From Moniliella sp. 'wahieum' (Eukaryota > Basidiomycota > Moniliellomycetes > Moniliellales > Moniliellaceae), in the NCBI GenBank assembly GCA_003971905.1, contig RSEE01000168.1:1-64000 (forward strand): 64,000 nucleotides of DNA, read 5' to 3'. The translations under genes were made by a program, and so were the position numbers. How positions within the stretch are numbered: position 1 is the stretch's first letter; the number at the start of each line of letters is the position of its first letter. Under the pieces are notes generated by a model. The model had not been told where the DNA came from. It made no database searches and was given only the letters and a program-made list of their open reading frames with translations. Below are positions 45,683 to 56,353 of the stretch, one piece after another.

Positions 45683-45785
45683 ATTCATCTCCTCTCCCTC
45701 TCCCTCTCCCTCTCCCTCCCTCTCCCTCTCCCTCTCCCTCTCCCTCTCCCTCCCCTCTCCCTCTCCCTCTCCCTCTCCCTCTCTC
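45683..45785. repeat. TCTCCC/CTCCCT pyrimidine repeat
   Basis: About 100 bases of near-perfect CTCCCT hexamers just after the PFK-2 stop, interrupted by single-base variants. It could form a triplex-prone polypurine/polypyrimidine tract. Confidence 0.9.
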
Positions 45786-46384
45786 GCCCTGCGCCTCCGT
45801 CTCCGCCCTTGCTCCCTTTCCCTTCGCGCTAGACCTTGACCCACGCGTAAGCGGCGGGGACGGTGGGCGCATACTCGGCCCTCTTGACCTCGGTAGGCAC
45901 CGAGGATCAGCTGGGTTTCTTCTTGTCTCTTATTGTTTGGGCATGTGGACGATGGCCTCCATGGTCGCCCCCCCCGCCCAGGGGGCTGTAATCTGTATAT
46001 GTATCTATGGCCGCGCCAGCGCGGCTACACTGTTTGTCTTGTCTTGTGTCTTGTGCCTGTCCCCCAGCGTGCCATGTGGTATGGCGATTGATGAGCTAGG
46101 CTAGCGTGGCAGACTCGTCTGCATACGGCGGGCGCGCAGGAGCCGCGGGGAAAGCGAAAGGAAAACAAGTGACTAGCCACTAGCCAGGCGAGCACGTGAG
46201 AGAATGCAACATTGAATTCAGCCCCACCGCCACCCTGCCTTGGCCGAGGGGGGGAAGGATGATGATGGATGACGATGGTGGATGACTCGGCCGACTGTTC
46301 GTTTGATGACTCGGACTGAAGAGTGACTGGCCAGAAGTGGCAACCAACACCTCTTCTCTCTCCCCCCATCGCCTGCGCCTGCCC
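45786..46384. other. intergenic, no confirmed gene
   Basis: Nothing with a domain. A short minus-strand stretch (about 45835-45910, reading KRAEYAPTVPAAYAWVKV then stop) is codon-biased but too short to call. Confidence 0.35.
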
Positions 46385-47778
46385 ATGCCCAGCCGCCCCC
46401 GCAACCCCAACATCATCGACCTCACCTCGCCCTCGGACGAAGCAGGCGGCCGCCCGCCCGCCGCCTCCACCTCCAGCACCAGCACCAGCACCAGCACCAG
46501 TACCGCTGCCTCCGGCTCTGCTGCCCGCCCGCGCCGGATGCTGCGTTCCAGCCGACAGATCCGGTTGGCCTTGCCTGCTGGCGGCTCGGGCGACGCCCCG
46601 GCCGACACCTCGCCCCCTGCCGCTGCTGCCTCGTCCCGGCCGCCGCGTCCGGAAGCTGTGAATGTGGAGGAGCACGATGCGGAAGTGGTGCGGCGGGAGG
46701 AACGACGTGCGCGCGCTCGTCGTCCGCCTGCCCACACTTTGCCCGGCTCGGGCGGGTCGGAAGAGATTGTGATTACCAATGTGCGCGAGGCACCTGTTTG
46801 TACGTCCCCACCCCCGTCTTGTTCCCCAAACTCCCTTACCCCCTCCTCCCCCCCTGCTCTGCCTCTCGCTTGTCTGTGCGCTGTGCAAACGAGAACGAGA
46901 ACGAGGCAGAGACAGAGAGAGAGATGAGAGGGCGGGATCGGGGACCCCGTGCGGGTGGCTAACGGTTCAGCGTTAGCAGCGCGTCGCAACGTGCTTCGGA
47001 GGGAACTTGCCGAGCTGCTGCAAGAGCAACTGGATGCGATTCGGCAAATGGGGCCGATGGCCGGAGCGGCAATGTTACCACCTGAAGGCGGGTTGCCACT
47101 CATGTCGCACCAAGAACTGCACTTTCACCATGCGGTGCAGACGTTGGTCCAAACGGGCCAGTTGCCACTGAACGACCCGATGGTACGTACCATGTTGCGT
47201 GACGCGCGGCGCGACTCGATGGGCGCACGATTGCGCGAGGTGGACCGGCGCATCCAAGCCTTGCCACGGGGCAAGTACGTGCGGACCAAGTACAAGCAAC
47301 ACTACACCCACCGCGGTGGTGTCAGCGCGCCGTTTACCGCGTCGCTACCGCCGCCAGCGGTGGAGGTGGACTTGTTGTCGGACGCGCCGCGCATGGGCCA
47401 AGCGGGCTTCGATTGGTCCAGCCACCAAGCGCGTGAACGCGAGCGGGAGTTGGAGCGCGCGTCCCAGCCCATGGGATCGAATGTACCCGTATGTGCCGGG
47501 TGCGATTGTGCGCTGCGCACGGCCGCCGAGCAAGAGTCACTCTTCCTCTACTTTTTGCCATGTGGGCATGTGATTGATGGTGCGTGCCGCGAGCGCTTGG
47601 GCGGCCCAGCCTCCGCTACCCACCCCGATCCCACCGCCCCCACGGGCCAGGCACACGCCCCGCTCGGTAAACGCAAACGCGCCGCGCACCGTCCGTTGCC
47701 TGCCCCGTGCCCGAGTGCGGGGAACAGTGGACTGCCGTCCCGGGTCTCCCCCATTCGGCCACCAGGCTCTACGTCTGA
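46385..47778 (+). CDS. RING-type zinc finger protein with an N-terminal SUMO-interaction-like motif
   Basis: Begins MPSRPRNPNIIDLTSPSDEA; IIDLTSPSDE has the hydrophobic-plus-acidic form of a SUMO-interacting motif, and EEIVITNV before the intron is a second candidate. A Ser/Thr microsatellite (CAGCAC, 46473-46502) follows. The intron 46800-46970 (GTACGT...CAG) splices in frame into LAARRNVLRRELAELLQEQL. The C-terminus is RING-like: CAGCDCA, then LPCGHVIDGACRERL and, after one slip near 47690, ACPVPECGEQW, ending at 47778. The layout (SIM, long linker, C-terminal RING with wide spacing) recalls Slx5/Rfp-type SUMO-targeted ubiquitin ligase subunits; that is inference from architecture. Confidence 0.65.
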
Positions 47779-48025
47779 CGCTCGTTTGCCGTGGCTGTCG
47801 TCTGTCTTCTGTCGCTCTTGCTCTTGCCCTTGCTCGCGCTCTTCCCATTCTAGGTTCCGCCCCGCGGGAGCTAGGAGGCAACCTATTGTTTTAGTCTATG
47901 ATCCTGTTGTGCCAAAACGAATGTTCTAGTTAAATGATGGCATTGGAACCAGCCAGAGTTCAACAGGGAGGCGCGTGCAGGGGGGCGTAGAGGGGGGGGG
48001 AGGTCCACAGTGGTCTACAGTCACA

Positions 48026-50661
48026 TTACAAGCCCAAGGTAAGCATGATCAGCACGCCAAGGGTGGCGATGATGAAGCCACAGAGCAAGGTGGCCACTCC
48101 GCCTGACTTGAGGAAATCCTTGACGGCCAAGTACCGTTCGCCCATGCTGTCCTCGAGCGAAGCGGCGGTCATGTTGGGGAAGCCCGAGACGGGCAGGCCC
48201 ATGGCCGCGCTCGCGGCCAGGGTGGAGGCCATGATGAGCAAGCGCGGGTGGGGAATGTCGAGGCTCTCGCCTACCTGTGCCGCGATCGGTACAATCAAGA
48301 CGGCTGCAATGGTGTGGGAGATGAAGGTGGCAACGAGGAGGGAGAGGGCGAGCAGGCTGCACATGACCTGGGCCAAGGACATGGACTTGACGTAGCTCTG
48401 GATCAGTTCGTCCAGGCTCTCCAACAAGCCCGAGGCGGTGACGGCTTTGCCCAGTGCGATGCCGCCCATGGCGAGGAACAAGACGGTCCAGAGAAAGTTG
48501 TTAAAGTCCTCCTTGCTAAGGATGCCCGTGCCAAAGAAAATGATAATGGGAAGCAGAGCCACAACGCCCATGTCGCCAAGAATGTACTCAAAGTTGCGCT
48601 CCACGCACCAGAGGAAAATCGTACCAACGCACACGGCCGCAATGAACCATTGCAATCGCGAAAACGACTCCGAGGGCGGATTGACCTTGCGGATCACCAC
48701 CCCTTTCCCGATCCGTAAATCCGTAGCAGCAACAGCCACACCACCACCACGCTCACCCCGGACACGGGGAGCGTAATGGCAAACCACTGGAGCCAACCAA
48801 TGGGGTCTTTCATGTACTGCAGCGCAATCAGGTTCTGCGGCGAAGCAATGGGCGACGTTTGTCCACCAATATTCGAGGCCAACGCAATGCCCATGATGAG
48901 CGCACGCGCATAGGACGAACCAACGGGCAAGGTACGCAGAATGGGTTGGATCAGACTAAACATGAGCACCGGCGCAGCCACGTTGGACACCCACATGCTG
49001 GCAAAGGGGCTACTGCCATATGGGCAAGGAGCACGGTGCTGGGTCGGGTACCGGCCAGGCGAAGGACCTTGACAGCGATCACCTTGTCAATCCCGTACTT
49101 GCTCAGTGCCGCAGCCAAGGTGAACCCACCCAGGAGCAAACACATGTTAGGGGCAAACATTTGGAGGAAAATCCACTTGGCCGTCTCGTTGGCTTCGAGG
49201 CGTCGGTCCTTGCCATCGTCGCTGCGTGCGACGCGGAGGACGACGACCAAAAGAGGCACGAAGAACGAAGTGACAAAGAGCGGAATCACCTCGGTCGCCC
49301 AAAGGATGGTGCAAAGAGTCAAGAGCGCAAGGCAATTTTGTTCTTCGACCCGATCAAAAAAGCGCAGCATGGGCAGCTTGAGCACCGCAGCAAACACCCC
49401 CAGCGCCACGAGTAGCTGCACAGTGCTCACCCCCAACCAGCTTGGCAGCGTGACTGCACCCACAAGCGGCACGCGCACCCTCCACGGCGTCACTTGCGCC
49501 TCTTCTTTCCTCCCGCCGCCCATCACGTCGCGTCCCAACGTTGCGCCCTGGGCCTTGCGTTCGATCCCAATCATCTCACGCCAGACGTGTTGCGCTGCCA
49601 GACAACCTCTTCGCGCAAATGGGTTTTGAGCTGGTTCAAGGCCAGCTCGGAGTTGTCGTGGGTGTTGACCGTAGCAAAGAGGGCGACGACGCGGGTGATG
49701 CGTGCCTGGAGCACGTTCTTAGCAGTCTCGGTGAACGGGTACTGCTTGTCCACCACCGTAGTCAGGTACCTATCCTTCAAGGACCGTGACAAAATCTTGT
49801 CGTACTTTTTGAGGATCTTCTTCATGCCCAAGCGGTTGAGGTGGACAAACTGTTGCAGCTCACTGAGCGAAACAAAGAGGTCGGTCAGACGACGCTTGAA
49901 CGTGATCCGCACATCAATTGCATAGTCGTCCTCTGACTCCCAAATCGAAACGCCCCTCCTGGTCGAGGCGGACGCGGCCGAGGCTTCGGTGCGTGCGGCC
50001 GAGTGGGAACGAACGGTGCGCAGCGGGTTCCAGCTGCCGGTCGAGGTGGTGCGTTTGCGCTGCGACTGGGTGCGCGCGCGGCCGGGACGTTCGGAAGCAG
50101 TGCGGGACGCAGCACGTGCATGTGCATTGGCCGAGTGGTCGTAGGCCAAGGCACGAGCATGGTCCGCATGCACACTCGACTCGGACGAGCGGCGACGACG
50201 ACGGCGACTGGCGTACGGCGGCAACGGGCGCTTGGACAGGCCCGATTCGTTCGGCTCCCGCGCCTCCAACTCAGCTTCTTCCTCATCACTGTCCTCCTCC
50301 TCGTCCGAGTCGAGCGCCAGCTCCTCCTGCTCCGCCAGCTTCACGTCCTCCTCCACATGGTCCACGTCGGCGGTCAAGCGGCGCTCCTGGCTCTGGTAGA
50401 AGCGGACAATCTTGCCCAACTCGGCATCGAGCAGCGGAACAAACACGGCATCGGTCTTGCTGCCGAGCGGGTCCTCGTGCTGGAGAAGGGCGGCGCTCTC
50501 GCTCTCAATGTCGTGGTCCGGCTGGTCGTGGTAGGGGGCGGGGTGGCCATCGTACAGCCCCTTTCGAGGGTGTAGATGGTTTTCTTGAGATGGTCGTAGT
50601 CCAGATACGCGTCCCGCCACTCGGGGACGCTGTTGAACTGGAGGCTGTGGGAGAACTTCAT
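48026..50661 (-). CDS. SPX-domain phosphate transporter (Pho91/Pho90 type)
   Basis: Low-affinity phosphate transporter of the DASS (sodium/sulfate symporter-like) fold; Pho91 acts at the vacuole. The N-terminal SPX domain starts MKFSHSLQFNSVPEWRDAYL and returns after a long acidic, Ser/Arg-rich insert at DLFVSLSELQQFVHLN and GMKKILKKYDKIL, whose lysines are the usual inositol-pyrophosphate contacts. Membrane part: LPMLRFFDRVEEQNCLALLT, ATEVIPLFVTSFFVPL, FAPNMCLLLGGFTLAAAL, NIGGQTSPIASPQNLIAL and, at the end, FISHTIAAVLIVPIA and GLPVSGFPNMTA. Slips lie near 50575, 49570, 49000 and 48705. About 870 residues, normal for the family. Confidence 0.93.
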
Positions 50662-52104
50662 GGTCCTCGCAGGCCAGCGACGGTGGGGGCAGAGCAAGCG
50701 AGGGCAGCGGCAAACCAAGGAAGGGGTGGCGCCACGCCAGGCGTCCCCTGGCGTGCCCTGGGCGCGGCCTGGTTAGGCCAGGCGAAGGAGCGTGCTGCCC
50801 ACTGCAAGGTTCAACTTGGCTGCTCAGCCCGCCTGGGGCGTCGCGTACACAGGCCCCGCGGCCCGCCCGCCCACAGCACCCACACTGCCCCTGCGCCCCA
50901 CGCCACGCGGTGAAACCCGTGCTTAGCTAACCAAATGCAATGGGCGATGCAGGGCGGCGGGGCGCTGCGTGGGTGGGTTTAACGTTAAAATTTACCCTCC
51001 AGCCTCTTTTGCCCTGATCGAGGCTGGAGGGCAACCAAGCAACTTGAAGCTTCAAGCTTCAAGCTTCACCAGCTCCAAGCACCCAAACCGCCATCAACTC
51101 ACCAGTCACTGTGACATGTTAGCGGGCGTCGTCTCGGTTTGGAATGGGTGGAGTAAGCGTAAGCCCCTCACATAGCCCACCCCCGTCTCTCCGCCGCGCC
51201 AGACGATGCAGACGGACTGTCGAATGTGCCGCAGCGCATCTCATAACCATGACATCGACAGTCGGTCCTAGTCAGGATATATAGTAGCTTTGTATAGATC
51301 CCCCTGTTGCCGAGTATTTATCTACTTTGGCTGCTCCCTGTGCCTGCCGTTTCTGCGTGGTATATGAAGCTAGCCACTCCTGTCGGCGCGAGATCACGAA
51401 CGGACTACGCCGGAGATCTGAGCCGAGGAGGACTCGTAGACAGGCAGTAAGCAAGTATGTTCTCCGCAACTCGCTCTGGCCGCGCATTCGGACCTGCCCG
51501 TCTGACATTCTGAGATCTGAGACCGGATTGATGGAAGGAGATGATTTATGCAAGAGCTGCGTGGGGGGCATGCGCGTGGCCCTGTCGGGATAGTCGATAG
51601 CAGCGAGATGGTCATCCATTTGCGATGAATTATCGCCCCCGTCCAGAGCGTGAGCGCCGAGAACACCCGCCGGCGCGCGTGCGTGCCTCAGCGCCTCTGG
51701 CCCCATACAGGAGGCACTTTCCAGCGTCCTTGTCCATCCGTCACGCGTCGCATGTCACCGCCGCCGCCGGCTTTGGCGCTGTCGCAGAGCGTAGACAGCA
51801 CGCCCGCCGCCAAGTGCGCCCAGGTGGAACAAGCGGAGAGCGATGCGAGCATCTGCCGTGCGTTCTTTGTACATACCCCCGCGTCTGCCCGTCTATGATG
51901 CGTCTGCGTACTTGTACGCACGCTTCAAGCTTCCGCTTCAAGGCACACTGGCTTGGCACTTGCCACACTCGCCCCGTGCCGCCTGCTCCCCTTGCTATCA
52001 GTGTGGCTCCTCGGCGGCGCGCGTGGTGCTGATGGCGGTATAAGCGCAGCGCAGCCGAGCCGGTACTTCCACCATCACCCTCATCCCCCCCCTCCAAGGC
52101 AGAG
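50662..52104. other. intergenic, no gene seen
   Basis: Holds two strong palindromic runs, AACTTGAAGCTTCAAGCTTC at 51041-51067 and GCTTCAAGCTTCCGCTTCAAG at 51922-51943, and an AGATCTGAGA word at 51513-51522. No coding signal recognised. Confidence 0.5.
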
Positions 52105-54070
52105 ATGTTGGCCTCAACCGCGCTCAAGTTGGCTGCTGCGACGGGCATCGTTGCCGCCGCCTTGCATCCCGGCCCTCCTGTCCGCCGCCCCTCTGTCCCA
52201 TCCATCAGGGGGCTCACCGGGAACAACCCCTCGCTCGAATCCCAGGGCGACGCCTGGCTTTCCTCTGGCTCGCACCATGGATCCGCCGATGGGACCGCCG
52301 ATGGGACCGCCGATGGGACCACCAACGGATCCGGCTCAGGCTCCGACTTGGGCGACCCAACGGGAAGCGGAAGTCCTCCTCCTCTGACTCCTCTTCTTCA
52401 GGGGGATCCGACTCAGACGACGTGCCTTACCTAGCCAGTGAAGTATGGCACGCCAGTGTCTATGCTCGCGATCGTTACAGCCCGGGGGACACCATCCCTG
52501 GCGCACGGCAGCAAGATACCTGGAACCAAACTGCCATTCTCACCATTGACGGTACGGATGACATGAGCCAGAATCCCCAGTGCGAAACGGTGTTTATTGC
52601 CACCGCCCCCAACACGGGCTCCTTTCCATCCGGTTGGGAAACGCTTCCGTCAGTCTTGGGATTTGACCTGATGCGCGACCTTTGGGTGTCCTCGCCCGAT
52701 GAGGAGGCGGCTTTCCGCACCAGGCCGAACCGGGCGAGTCGCCGTGCTGGTTCTGGTTCTGGTTCTGGTTCCGGCCCCGGCTCCGGCTCTGGCTCCGGCT
52801 CTAGTACTAGTGCCGGCTCCAACTCTAGATCGGGCTCCGGCTCTGACTCGGACATGATGCTGGACGAGGGGCTATTTTCCCCTACTACATTGAGCATGGG
52901 AAGAACACATCGCTCATTAAGCGGGCAGTCATTGCGATTCCTGGGGTTCCGCGGGACACTTGGAAAGCAGTGAATGAAGTACGCAACTCGCTCATCTGCA
53001 CCGCCTATGCCAACGACACCGACCTCGACCTGTCCGAAATTTTGATCCTCGGTCCGACCTGGTTAACGCAGGACGACATCAAGGCCGGTGGGGAGAGGCC
53101 AAGGATCTGTACTGGCCCTCGGGAAATGGGTGGGGCACGGGCATTCCTTCGGCCGGACCCAATGGGGTGAGCATCTCCGCCTTTAGTGCGCTCGACGCGT
53201 TGGTCAACATGTTGTTTGACAACTCGAACTTCCCCTCGTTAAACAATGTCGTGATTGCGGGCCATTCACTGGGGGTTCATTGAGCCAGCGCTACGCTACC
53301 ATTCGTGGTGTCACAGATGACGATCCTGATCTGATCTACTGGGCTGGAAATCCGTCGGTGTATACCTGGCCCTCGCCCCGCCGGCCAGTGAACAAGATCA
53401 AGGGCTCGTCATGCAATAGCACACGCAACCAATGGCCGTATGGTCTGGACCTGACCAACTCATCTTTGACCCTCTCGTACAATCCGGTGCCGCCACGCGT
53501 TGCCTCGGAGCGCAAGGCCACCTCTGCCACCCTCCGGAGTCAGTACCTTGCCCGTCATGTCCACTTTGCGTGTGGCCTCAGTGATGATCTGGAGGGAGCA
53601 CCGCAGTGCGAGGCCACTTACCAAGGCAACACCCATCTTAACCGCTGCCGAAACTTCCAAGCACAAGTGCTGGCTGAACCTGCGGGCAACAATCAGACTT
53701 GGAGCTACGTCCCCAACGTCGCTCACCAAGAATACCTCGTACGTCCTCTAGCCCTTTCTCTCGCGGTGACTTTTTACGGTTGTAGAATTCAGACTAATGC
53801 AGAACCCGAATCCAGATGTTCTCGGCACCAGCGACGCAGAAAATTTTGTTTATCAATTCCCTCAACGATCGTTTTGCCGCCGTGCGCTCCACCAACTCAT
53901 CTGCCGGTCACTCGGGAAATGGATTGACGGGCACCCGGTCCCCCGGAGAAAATACCACTACGACGTCGCCAGAGCAACCAAGCGCGGCCTCGTTGATGGC
54001 GTCTCCCTGCTTCACCTTGGTTTGGGCCTCTGCTTTGCTGGTGATGATGGGTCTGACATGGCGGATTTGA
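52105..54070 (+). CDS. secreted alpha/beta hydrolase, probably GPI-anchored
   Basis: The N-terminus MLASTALKLAAATGIVAA looks like a signal peptide. A Gly/Asp/Thr repeat (52287-52325) and a Gly-Ser repeat (52743-52800) act as spacers. The nucleophile motif appears as VVIAGHSLG at about 53250-53276, and KILFINSLNDRFAAV near the end could carry the catalytic acid. An intron 53739-53815 (GTACGT...CAG) joins HQEYL to MFSAPATQ. The last residues (FTLVWASALLVMMG after a Ser/Thr-rich stretch) fit a GPI-attachment signal. About five frame slips occur (near 52400, 52880, 53090, 53160, 53280). Substrate unknown; the fold is assigned from the GHSLG elbow and general order only. Confidence 0.6.
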
Positions 54071-55234
54071 ATTAGTACCAATACTGTCCTCTCATTTTTC
54101 TATTCCATACCCTCTGTCTCTCGTTTCTTCCGTACACAGTTGATATGGACACGGTTTCCGCTTGGCTCTACCCTGCTTGCGAATACAGTCAGGCTAATCG
54201 TGTCCTTCCTCTCGACATGTCGCAGTAGCACTCCCCCCAGCCCGTCCCGCTGATGCCCCTGATAGATGCCCCCATGACCGAGACGTCGTCCGCGTTCCCA
54301 GCGTCTGACCACAGCTTTCCAAACTGATTACTCATGTGCCTGCCTGGTAGGCAGCACCCGATCGTCGCTGCACTCGAGCAAGCTCGACCGGCCTGTGCCA
54401 CTGTGCTCTATACACAACTCAACGCCTGTGCTTTGCCCCATCTGTTCCTTCCCGGGGCGCTACCATTCCCTACAGGGCATGGGCACATTTGTTGGACGCC
54501 ACCGACTTCTCTAAGTAAGATCAAGCGCGCGTTAGCGGTGGTGGTGCACACGCAGCTATACAAGTGGCAGAACCGCTGGGCCAGATGGGGTTGAGATGGC
54601 GAATTCCGTTCGCCGCTTGTACCCCCGCTATTCAATGGTTTGAGAGGAAACTAAGAATGCGCCAACGCTGGAGCTCACTGGCAGAGCGTGATCCATCATA
54701 GCGCGGCCCAAGGAGGGGGAAATAGATGCCCTCTGCGTCCTTGACTTCCACCCATTGTCGCGATACGAATAGTACGTCATGCTCTCTCCCACTCTAAAGC
54801 CAGTACTGGGTCTTGGTCTAGGAATTCGACCTACTCCCCTCCCCTTGCTCACCGTCTCGGCTTCAGGCCCAAGCACAGACGTGGGGAAGAGCCGCTGCCT
54901 CGCTCCCTCCTTTTGGTCTTGGCCCAGACGGGCCAATGACGATGATGGTCCGATTCCCTCGTCCCCTCATTGCTCTCGCCCTCCCGGGCTTCCCCTTCGG
55001 GGACCTTCGGCGATGTTTTTTTCTTCCAAGACGCCCCCTCCCCTCTGGTGTTCCTCTCCTACCTGTATGTGAACCTTCTTTCTCACTCGGCTGTCAAAAT
55101 GATCACGTAGCTCCACCAGAGCCAGGCGAGAAGGAGAGGAAGAAGATAGTCATCAGTCAGCGCATCAGCCAGCCCGCTCCGTCCCAAGCGTGGTTCCCGT
55201 ACTTCCACGCCCACGCACACGCTCACGATCACGA
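54071..55234. other. intergenic between convergent genes
   Basis: No domain or codon bias on either strand. Confidence 0.5.
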
Positions 55235-56353
55235 TCACACCTCTGCTGGGTCACGACCATCCGCGGTACCGGGGAACGTGGGAGGAGGACTGGCATCCTG
55301 GGAAGGGGTCGAACTTTCCGACAGTTGCCAGGCTGGAACGGTAGGTTTGGGCGCGTCAGGCACTGGTGTTGAGACCGAGGCAGAAGGCGCAACGGGGGGA
55401 AGGGCAGATCCCAAACCACCATTGGGTGCCTCGTTATCCTTCTTGTCGTCGTCGGGCAGCTGTTGCCAGGCCGGGATGGTTGGTTTGGCGGCCAACTGCC
55501 AGCTGGGCACCGAGGGGCGAGGCATCGATGGCCTGGGTGGCGCCGAGGAAGCGGTGGCAACGCCGCTGCCTGGGGCAGGCGCTGCGGTGCGCGATACAAA
55601 GAGGGTCTTGAGGCTCTTGACTTCGGTGGTGATGCCGTCGAGCGCGGCCTTTTGGGCCTCCTTGTGCGCATCAAACATACGGTTCAGCTGCGCGTTCACA
55701 TCGTCTACTTGACGTTGCAACTGGCGGATTTCTTGGTCGCGCTGCGCCTCGCGCTTATCAGCTTGCTTGAGCGCGTCGTGCACGTCCTGCGTAGCAGCGA
55801 GCACGAGCGCTTGCTGCGCGTCCAGACCGGCCTTGGCAGCCGCTGTGGCACTGTCCAACGACGCCAGCTGCTTCTCCACCGCATCGTACCGCGCCGTCAG
55901 CGCAGCCAGATCGGCTTCCAGCGCATTGTTCGACGGCGGTTGGAGGTACGGGTAGAGCCAGCGCTTGCCCAGCGCGTACAGGCCATACCCCACCCCACCA
56001 CCAACGACCGACATGATGAACCAGTCGCGCCAGTCGCTCGGAGCGCGGCGCGGCGGCGGTGGTGGCGCATACCCAGTGGCAGGGGCGGGGTAGCCATACG
56101 CACCGGCCGAAGCAGGCGCAGGCGCAGGCGCCGCACCGGCACGCGAAATGGCCGCGTCGACTTCGCTGGAGGAGAGACCCTTGGATTCGAGAAAGGCGAT
56201 GCGCTGGGAGAGCGGGGCGGAGGCCACGCTCGGGTGGCGGAGGAAGCTGAGCGCCGACTGGACCACCTCGGGGCGCAGGCTGGAGGGCGAGGGCGCAGGC
56301 GCGATGGCCGGCGCCTCCTCGGCAGGCGGCAGGCCAGGAGCAGCGTCGGACAT
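55235..56353 (-). CDS. Pex14 peroxisomal docking protein
   Basis: Docks cargo-loaded Pex5/Pex7 at the peroxisomal membrane. 372 residues, no frame break and no intron. The conserved N-terminal Pex14 domain is residues about 27-72 (LRPEVVQSALSFLRHPSV, then LSQRIAFLESKGLSSSEVDA). An Ala/Pro/Tyr linker follows, a glycine-rich membrane segment at 111-127 (WFIMSVVGGGVGYGLYA) and a coiled coil at about 145-225. The C-terminus has three copies of a P[TS][VI]P[AS]WQ motif (279-287, 291-297 and 337-343). Start Met 56353 gives the normal length; upstream sequence is in frame but lacks an ATG. Confidence 0.93.
   Translation of the reverse strand: MSDAAPGLPPAEEAPAIAPAPSPSSLRPEVVQSALSFLRHPSVASAPLSQRIAFLESKGLSSSEVDAAISRAGAAPAPAPASAGAYGYPAPATGYAPPPPPRRAPSDWRDWFIMSVVGGGVGYGLYALGKRWLYPYLQPPSNNALEADLAALTARYDAVEKQLASLDSATAAAKAGLDAQQALVLAATQDVHDALKQADKREAQRDQEIRQLQRQVDDVNAQLNRMFDAHKEAQKAALDGITTEVKSLKTLFVSRTAAPAPGSGVATASSAPPRPSMPRPSVPSWQLAAKPTIPAWQQLPDDDKKDNEAPNGGLGSALPPVAPSASVSTPVPDAPKPTVPAWQLSESSTPSQDASPPPTFPGTADGRDPAEV

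Noticed and set aside
45835-45910. Minus-strand tail-like peptide KRAEYAPTVPAAYAWVKV
   Set aside because: Too short, no upstream exon with a convincing frame.
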